Below, in pieces: positions 58,572 to 64,000 of a stretch of 64,000 nt of DNA (its first letter is position 1; each line of letters opens with the position of its first letter). A program made the position numbers and the translations under genes. Under the pieces are notes generated by a model. It made no database searches and had not been told where the DNA came from. It saw only the letters and a program-made list of their open reading frames with translations. The DNA lies in assembly GCF_007954425.1 (NCBI RefSeq), contig NZ_CP042345.1:186001-250000 (forward strand), in the 5' to 3' direction. The stretch comes from Novosphingobium ginsenosidimutans. GTDB taxonomy: Bacteria; Pseudomonadota; Alphaproteobacteria; Sphingomonadales; Sphingomonadaceae.

Positions 58572-60374
58572 ATGAAGCGCGTCGCCCTCATTCTGTCCGC
58601 CTCGCTCACCATGTTCGCACAGCCGAGTCTGGCGCAGGAACAGCCAGACAAGCTTCGCCCGGTCGCCGAGCAGATCGGGGCGGGCGGACGACCCGCGGGC
58701 GCGCCCTGGTCACGCAGTCCGGTCTATGCCCGCAATGGCATGGCGGCAACGGCGCATCCCCTGGCGACGCAGATCGCACTCGATGTGTTGAAGGCCGGCG
58801 GCAATGCGGTTGACGCGGCGATTGCGGCCAATGCCGCGCTGGGGCTGATGGAGCCGACCGGCAATGGCATCGGCGGGGACCTGTTCGCGATCATCTATGA
58901 CCCCAAAACCGGCAAGCTGCACGGCCTCAACGGGTCCGGCCGCAGCCCCAAGGGGCAGACGCTTAAGCAGCTCAAGGCCAAGCTGGGCGATGCCAAGAGC
59001 CTGCCGCCGCTGGGCGCGCTGCCGGTGACGATCCCGGGCACGGTCGATGCCTGGTTCACCATGCACGCCCGTTTCGGGTCGAAACCGATGGCCGATCTGC
59101 TTGCCCCGACGATCCGCTATGCGCGCGAGGGCCATCCGGTCGCCCCGGTAATCGCCGAATACTATCGCCGCGCGCTGCGTAACTTCGAGGCGAATTCGGC
59201 CAAGTTCGATTTCACCAATGCCCGTGCAACCTGGTTTGCCAATGGTGCCTCGCCCAAGGCCGGCGAGGTGTTCCGCAATCCGGACCTAGCCAATACGCTG
59301 GAGCGGATCGGACAGAACGGGCGCGACGAGTTTTACCGCGGACAGAGCGCCAGGGTAATGGTCGATTACCTGAAGCGGCAGGGATCGGCCTATACGCTGG
59401 AGGACTTTGCCGCCCACCGCAGCGACTGGTTCGAGCCGGTCTGTGTAGCCTATCGCAAAGGTTATGAGCTGTGCGAGCTGCCGCCCAACACGCAGGGCTT
59501 CGCCGCGCTGCAGATGGCCAATATTCTCAAGAACGTGGACCTGGCGCAATGGGAACGCGGCAGCGCGCAGGTGCTGCACTATATCACCGAAGCGAAGCGC
59601 CTAGCCTATGCCGACGTCGCGAAGTTCTATGCCGATCCGGGCTTTGCGCCCTTCCCGATGGATCTGCTGTCGGACGAATATGGCAAGAAGCGCTTCGCCC
59701 TGATCGATCCCAACCGCGCCTCGCCAGAATTCGCGCCTGGTGAGCCCAAGCCCGAGCCGAAGTTGGAAGGGCCAGGTGACACGACTTACATGACCGTGGT
59801 CGACAAGGACGGGCTGATGGTCAGCCTGATCCAGTCCAACTATCGCGGCATGGGCAGCGGGCTGACGCCCGACGGGCTGGGCTTCATGTTCCAGGACCGG
59901 GGCGAGCTTTACAGCCTCGATCCGAAGCACGCCAATGCCTATGCGCCCGGCAAGCGCCCGTTCCAGACGATCATCCCGGCCTTCGTGAAGAAGGATGGCC
60001 AGCCCTATATGACGCTGGGGCTGATGGGCGGCGGGATGCAGCCGCAGGGCCATGTGCAGGTGCTGATCAACCTGGTCGATTACGGCATGAACCTGCAGGA
60101 AGCGGGCGATGCCGCGCGGCTGAACCACGAAGGGGGGCGCGAGCCGACCGAGCCGGCCAGCGGCCCGACGATCGACCCGCTCGGCACGCTTTATGTAGAA
60201 CCCGGCATCCCGGCTGAAACCGTCGCCGCGTTGAAGGCCATGGGCCACAAGGTCGAAGTGGTGAAGGACGGCGCGATGTTTGGCGGATATCAGGCGATCG
60301 CCCGCGATCCCAAGACCGGCGTGCTGACCGGCGCGACCGAAATGCGCAAGGACGGGCAGGCGCAGGGGTACTGA
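58572..60374 (+). CDS. ggt: Gamma-glutamyltransferase
   Basis: 600 aa Ntn-hydrolase precursor with a signal peptide (MKRVALILSASLTMFAQPSLAQ). 'GGNAVDAAIAANAALGLMEPTGNGIGGDLFAI' is the large-subunit signature, and 'GPGDTTYMTVVDKDG' contains the processing Thr that becomes the N-terminal nucleophile; 'GMGSG' and 'MGGGMQPQGHVQVLINLVDYGMN' complete the small subunit. It cleaves glutathione or gamma-glutamyl compounds in the periplasm. I start at ATG 58572 (GGAG 6 nt upstream). Confidence 0.93.
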   Translation: MKRVALILSASLTMFAQPSLAQEQPDKLRPVAEQIGAGGRPAGAPWSRSPVYARNGMAATAHPLATQIALDVLKAGGNAVDAAIAANAALGLMEPTGNGIGGDLFAIIYDPKTGKLHGLNGSGRSPKGQTLKQLKAKLGDAKSLPPLGALPVTIPGTVDAWFTMHARFGSKPMADLLAPTIRYAREGHPVAPVIAEYYRRALRNFEANSAKFDFTNARATWFANGASPKAGEVFRNPDLANTLERIGQNGRDEFYRGQSARVMVDYLKRQGSAYTLEDFAAHRSDWFEPVCVAYRKGYELCELPPNTQGFAALQMANILKNVDLAQWERGSAQVLHYITEAKRLAYADVAKFYADPGFAPFPMDLLSDEYGKKRFALIDPNRASPEFAPGEPKPEPKLEGPGDTTYMTVVDKDGLMVSLIQSNYRGMGSGLTPDGLGFMFQDRGELYSLDPKHANAYAPGKRPFQTIIPAFVKKDGQPYMTLGLMGGGMQPQGHVQVLINLVDYGMNLQEAGDAARLNHEGGREPTEPASGPTIDPLGTLYVEPGIPAETVAALKAMGHKVEVVKDGAMFGGYQAIARDPKTGVLTGATEMRKDGQAQGY

Positions 60375-60478
60375 GCCTGCCCGCCTGCACCGGATCTGCA
60401 CAACAAGCACAAGGCTGCGCCAGCACGGCCTGCGCTGCGCCGCGCTAGACCCTCTCCTGCCATCAGGGGAGATTTCGC

Positions 60479-61999
60479 ATGTCAGCAGTTTATCGCCACG
60501 GGTTCTGGTTCAAGCTGGTGCTGGCCGCTGCGCTGGCCTGGCTGGCGGACCGGGTGTTCTATCAGGGCGGGCACAGCCACGGCTGGCTTGGCCTGTTCGG
60601 CGCGGCGCTGGCCGTGGCGGCGGTCCTCGCCCTGCCGGCGCTGCGGCGTGACCGGCGGGCGCTTGCCGCGCTGATGGTCGCGCTGGCGATGGCCGGGGCC
60701 ATGGCAATCGACGCAACTATCCTGGCGTTCGTGCTGTTCTGGGTGGCGCTGGGTCTGGCGATCCTGCTGCCCGGCACGGCGCGGTTTGACGATGGCTGGC
60801 GCTGGGCGCAGCGACTGTTCGCCCATGGCTTCAAGGCGCTGTTCGGGCCGCTGATCGACCTGTTCAAGCTGGCCCGCAGCCACCGCCGCAAGCCCCAGTC
60901 GGTCGCCGGCCTGCGCCGCACGCTGCCCGCGCTGGTTCTGCCGCTGACGGGATCGGCGGTGATCCTGCTGCTGTTCGCTTCGGCTAACCCGGTGATCGAA
61001 CAGTTCTTCGCTAGCCTCTCGCTGCCCTTCCCCGATGATACCCTGTTCGAGCGGCTGTTCTTCTGGACCTTCGTGGCGGTCGTCACCTGGGGCGTGCTGC
61101 GCCCGCGCCGCAGCCGGCCATTCTTTGGCACCTTCGATGGGTCGGGCGATCTGGCCCTGCCAGGGGTGAGCCCGACTTCGGTGTTACTCAGCCTGCTGGC
61201 CTTCAACCTGATCTTTGTGGTGCAGAACGCGATGGATCTGGCCTGGCTGTGGGGGCTGGTGCCGCTGCCACAAGGCATGACCCTGGCCGATTATGCCCAC
61301 CGCGGGGCCTATCCGCTGGTGGCGACGGCCCTACTTGCCGCACTGTTCGTGTTGGTCACGCTGCGCCCGGGTTCGCAGACCGCAGCCAGCCCGCTGGTGC
61401 GCCGCCTGGTCATGCTGTGGATCGCGCAGAACGTGGTGCTGGTCGCTTCCGCCATGCTGCGGCTCTATGACTATATCGATGCCTATTCGCTGACCCGGCT
61501 GCGGATTGCCGCATTCGCCTGGATGGGACTGGTCGCGCTCGGCCTGGGGCTGATCCTGTGGCGGCTGCTCAAGCAAAAGTCCGCCGCGTGGCTGATCAAT
61601 GCCAACTGCGGCGCGGCGGCCTTGCTGCTGTGCGCTTACGCCTTCATCGATACCGGGGCGATTGCCGCGCAGTGGAACGTGCGCCACGCCCGCGAGGTCG
61701 ACGGCAGTGGCGCGGTGCTCGACCTGTGTTATCTGGCCGAACTTGGCCCTTCGGCGCTGCTGCCGCTGATCGAGCTTGAGCAGCGCCCGCTCGATCCTAT
61801 GCTGCACCAGCGGGTGAAATTGCTGCGCACGCAGGTGCAGTACCGCCAGGGCCAGATCCTGACCGAGGGCGGCTGGACCTGGCTTGGGCAGCAGCGACTG
61901 GCCCAGGCCGAGCGGCGGGTCGGACCGGTGCAGACCTATCCGGGCGAGCGCTATGACTGCTCGGGCGTGCCTTATGATCCCGCGGCCAAGGCTGGTTGA
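60479..61999 (+). CDS. DUF4173 polytopic membrane protein
   Basis: 506 aa with about eleven TM helices. 'QGMTLADYAHRGAYPLVATALLAALFVL' and 'LYDYIDAYSLTRLRIAAFAWMGL' are the recurrent motifs of the DUF4153/DUF4173 group. Its function is unknown. A two-component pair begins 33 nt downstream, so the membrane protein may be its partner or target. Confidence 0.8.
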   Translation: MSAVYRHGFWFKLVLAAALAWLADRVFYQGGHSHGWLGLFGAALAVAAVLALPALRRDRRALAALMVALAMAGAMAIDATILAFVLFWVALGLAILLPGTARFDDGWRWAQRLFAHGFKALFGPLIDLFKLARSHRRKPQSVAGLRRTLPALVLPLTGSAVILLLFASANPVIEQFFASLSLPFPDDTLFERLFFWTFVAVVTWGVLRPRRSRPFFGTFDGSGDLALPGVSPTSVLLSLLAFNLIFVVQNAMDLAWLWGLVPLPQGMTLADYAHRGAYPLVATALLAALFVLVTLRPGSQTAASPLVRRLVMLWIAQNVVLVASAMLRLYDYIDAYSLTRLRIAAFAWMGLVALGLGLILWRLLKQKSAAWLINANCGAAALLLCAYAFIDTGAIAAQWNVRHAREVDGSGAVLDLCYLAELGPSALLPLIELEQRPLDPMLHQRVKLLRTQVQYRQGQILTEGGWTWLGQQRLAQAERRVGPVQTYPGERYDCSGVPYDPAAKAG

Positions 62000-62031
62000 C
62001 CTTCCCGCCGGAACCGCCACAAGGCAAGGCC

Positions 62032-62724
62032 ATGACCCGCCGCGTCCTGATCGTCGACGATGACCCGCATATCCGTGAGGTGCTGGTCTTCGCCTTCGCC
62101 AAAGCCGGGATCGAGACGGCGCAAGCCGAGGATGGGGAGGCGGCGCTGGCGGCAATCGGCCAGGACGCGCCCGACCTGGTGGTGCTGGACATCAACATGC
62201 CGCGGATGGACGGACTGGAAGTCTGCCGCCGGCTGCGCGCCCAGGGCGACTTGCCGATCCTGTTCCTTTCCAGCCGCGATGACGAGCTTGACCGCGTGCT
62301 GGGGATTGAGCTGGGGGCGGACGACTACGTCGTGAAGCCCTTTTCCCCGCGTGAGGTCGTGGCCCGCGCCCAGGCGATCCTGCGGCGCTCTGCCCGCGAT
62401 ACCGCACCCGTGGCCGAGCCAATGGGGCGCGGCGGGCTGAGCCTCGATCTCGATGGCTGGGCCGCGCGCTGGCAGGGGGAGGACGTGGCGCTGACCGTAA
62501 CTGAGTTCACTCTGCTGCGCACCCTGGCGGCCGTCCCGACCCGTTTCTTCAGCCGGGACGAGTTGATCGACCGGCTCCACGGTCCCGGGTTTGCGATCAC
62601 CGACCGGACGATCGACAGCCATGTCCGCAACCTGCGCCGCAAATTTGCCGAGGCGGGGTGTGACAGCCTGGTCGAGACGCGGGCCGGGGTTGGCTACCGG
62701 CTCGGGCCCTGCACCCCGGCATGA
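62032..62724 (+). CDS. OmpR/PhoB-type response regulator
   Basis: 230 aa. Receiver domain with Asp9-Asp11 acidic cluster and phospho-acceptor Asp53 in 'VVLDINMP', plus 'VVKPFSPREV' (conserved Lys). The C-terminal winged helix ('TEFTLLRTLAAVPTRFFSRDELIDRLHG', 'ITDRTIDSHVRNLRRKF') binds DNA. ATG 62032 is chosen. Its stop overlaps the histidine-kinase start (ATGA), so the two form a cognate pair. Confidence 0.94.
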   Translation: MTRRVLIVDDDPHIREVLVFAFAKAGIETAQAEDGEAALAAIGQDAPDLVVLDINMPRMDGLEVCRRLRAQGDLPILFLSSRDDELDRVLGIELGADDYVVKPFSPREVVARAQAILRRSARDTAPVAEPMGRGGLSLDLDGWAARWQGEDVALTVTEFTLLRTLAAVPTRFFSRDELIDRLHGPGFAITDRTIDSHVRNLRRKFAEAGCDSLVETRAGVGYRLGPCTPA

Positions 62725-64000
62725 TCGCCGCGCTGCGCAGTCTGGCCCTGCGGCTCTGGCCCGTGCCGCGGCTGCGCTGGCTGCTGTTCGGGACCCTGCT
62801 GTTCGTCGCCGCGCTCCCCGGCATCGCTGCCCTGGGTCTACGCGTTTACGAGAACGCGCTGATTCGCCGCACCGAGGCCGAGCTGACCGCGCAGAGCGCC
62901 GCGATTGCCGCCAGCGCCGCGCTGCTGTGGCCAGGCCCGGCGGCGGCCGCCCCGCCTGAGCCGCAGGAAGACCCGCGCGAGAACTATGAGGATGCCCCAA
63001 GCGGTGTCGACTTGCGCTCCTCCCCGGTCCTCCCCGAACGCCCTGCGGCCAGCGTGAGCCTCGCCCCCACCGATCCAGTGGCGCTGCAAGTGGCCGAGCG
63101 GTTAGCCCCTGCGATTGCCGAAACCAAGCGCGCCACGCTCGCCTCGATCCTGCTGCTCGATCGCCAGGGCTTGCTGCTGAGCGGGCGCGACCGGGGGCTG
63201 AGCCTGGCGGCGGTGCCCGAGGTACAAAGCGCGCTTTCCGGCGCACCCCGCACCGTATTGCGCCACAACGATGCCTACCTGCGCGATACCCCGCTTGACT
63301 GGATCAGCCGGGCAACCTCGATCCGGATGCACCAGGCCCGCCCGATCGTGGTGCGGGGCGAGGTGGTTGGGGCCGTACTCGTTTCGCGCAGCCCTCGGGC
63401 GCTGTTCCGGGGCATGTGGGAGGATCGCGGCAAGATCGCACTGGGCGTCGCGGCGATCTTTTCACTGCTGCTGGTGCTGACCGGGGTGCTGGCCCGCGCG
63501 ATCGTCAGCCCGGTCGAACGGCTCAGCCGGGCCAGCCGCGCGTTGGCCCAGGGCCGCCATGCCGCACCGCGGCGGCCGACGCTCGAAGTGCGCGAGATCG
63601 GCAGCCTCTATGACGATTTCGCCGCCATGTCGGCAGCGATTGCCCGCCGCTCGCGTTACCTGCGCGATTTTGCCGCAGCGTTGAGCCATGAGTTCAAGAC
63701 GCCGCTCGCCGGCCTGTCGGGCGGGATCGAGCTGCTGCAGGATCACGGCGCGACCATGGCCGACGCTGAGCGCCAACGCTTCCTAAGCAACATGGCCGCC
63801 GATGCCGGGCGGCTATCGCGGCTGGTCAGCCGGCTGATGGAACTGGCCCAGGCGGATATGGGCCGCGCTGACCCTGCCGCGCGAACGGCCCTCGCCCCGA
63901 TCCTTGCGGCTGTGGCTGACGGATTGCGGCGCGAAGACTTTGCCGCTGAGCTTGCGATCCCAGCCGACCTGCCGCCGCTTGCCGCCGAACCCGGTGCGCT
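62721..64000 (+). CDS. Sensor histidine kinase, cut by the window end
   Basis: The first 426 codons are in the window. Two TM segments (about 18-38 and 235-255) flank a periplasmic domain of about 190 residues with a Pro-rich stretch. A HAMP linker follows ('RAIVSPVERLSRASRALAQG'), then the HisKA H-box 'FAAALSHEFKTPLAGLSGG', whose His is phosphorylated. The ATPase domain lies beyond the edge. The signal is unknown. Confidence 0.9.
   Translation, partial: MIAALRSLALRLWPVPRLRWLLFGTLLFVAALPGIAALGLRVYENALIRRTEAELTAQSAAIAASAALLWPGPAAAAPPEPQEDPRENYEDAPSGVDLRSSPVLPERPAASVSLAPTDPVALQVAERLAPAIAETKRATLASILLLDRQGLLLSGRDRGLSLAAVPEVQSALSGAPRTVLRHNDAYLRDTPLDWISRATSIRMHQARPIVVRGEVVGAVLVSRSPRALFRGMWEDRGKIALGVAAIFSLLLVLTGVLARAIVSPVERLSRASRALAQGRHAAPRRPTLEVREIGSLYDDFAAMSAAIARRSRYLRDFAAALSHEFKTPLAGLSGGIELLQDHGATMADAERQRFLSNMAADAGRLSRLVSRLMELAQADMGRADPAARTALAPILAAVADGLRREDFAAELAIPADLPPLAAEPGA

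Overview
This 64 kb window is ordinary chromosome from a GC-rich alphaproteobacterium, most likely a sphingomonad (Novosphingobium/Sphingopyxis/Erythrobacter type). The evidence is the mdh-sucD-sucA-sucB-lpd cluster, many TonB-dependent receptors and periplasmic peptidases, DUF4403, UbiK, TspO and type II DAHP synthase genes, GTG/TTG starts, and very dense packing with 4-nt overlaps. I see no prophage, integron, CRISPR array or recognisable transposase. The only mobile-looking DNA is a REP-like inverted repeat at the left edge and a MITE-like nested inverted-repeat element near 3.2-3.5 kb.

Layout. 0-3.1 kb: a minus-strand cobalamin riboswitch, a Shine-Dalgarno (SD)-sequestering hairpin, a BtuB-like receptor and a BtuF-like lipoprotein. 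3.2-7.1 kb: the MITE-like element, a SleB cell-wall hydrolase, a small protein and a GGDEF-EAL protein whose best start is a non-canonical ATC. 7.1-15.5 kb: TCA-cycle operon (mdh, sucD, sucA, sucB, an inserted methyltransferase, lpd); sucC is absent. 15.5-19.5 kb: DUF4403 lipoprotein, PepSY protein, a 67-aa protein, a membrane protein with a SEDS-like motif, and a TRIC-family channel. 19.5-21.9 kb: minus-strand operon of cytochrome P450, a 54-aa rubredoxin and an alpha/beta hydrolase, with a palindromic operator upstream. 22-25.3 kb: secreted amidohydrolase and S9 peptidase. 25.3-28.7 kb: metZ, DMT transporter, apaG, lysR. 28.7-36.3 kb: PMT-type glycosyltransferase, an Old Yellow Enzyme, polyprenyl-phosphate mannosyltransferase-GtrA fusion, leuB, recO, ubiK, tspO, tlyA and a lipoprotein.

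36.3-38.1 kb: a 489-nt gap holds a strongly folded, terminator-ended RNA candidate with a perfect SD and an 18-codon ORF, followed by ilvE. 37.9-41.2 kb: csoR divergent from copABC, with a CsoR operator inside the copA promoter spacer. 41.2-48.3 kb: asd, a hypothetical gene, yghU, tRNA-Gln(UUG), acyl-CoA dehydrogenase, quinone oxidoreductase, a spermidine-synthase-like protein and type II DAHP synthase. 48.4-54.2 kb: M16 protease and a large TonB receptor. 54.3-64 kb: typA, a DEAD-box helicase, a PilZ protein, gamma-glutamyltransferase, a DUF4173 membrane protein, and a response regulator with a histidine kinase cut by the window edge.

The most interesting unexplained items are the structured RNA before ilvE (36.39-36.63 kb), the nested inverted-repeat element that supplies the first codons of the sleB ORF, and the P450-rubredoxin-hydrolase operon. 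All functional names come from reading motifs; no database search was run.
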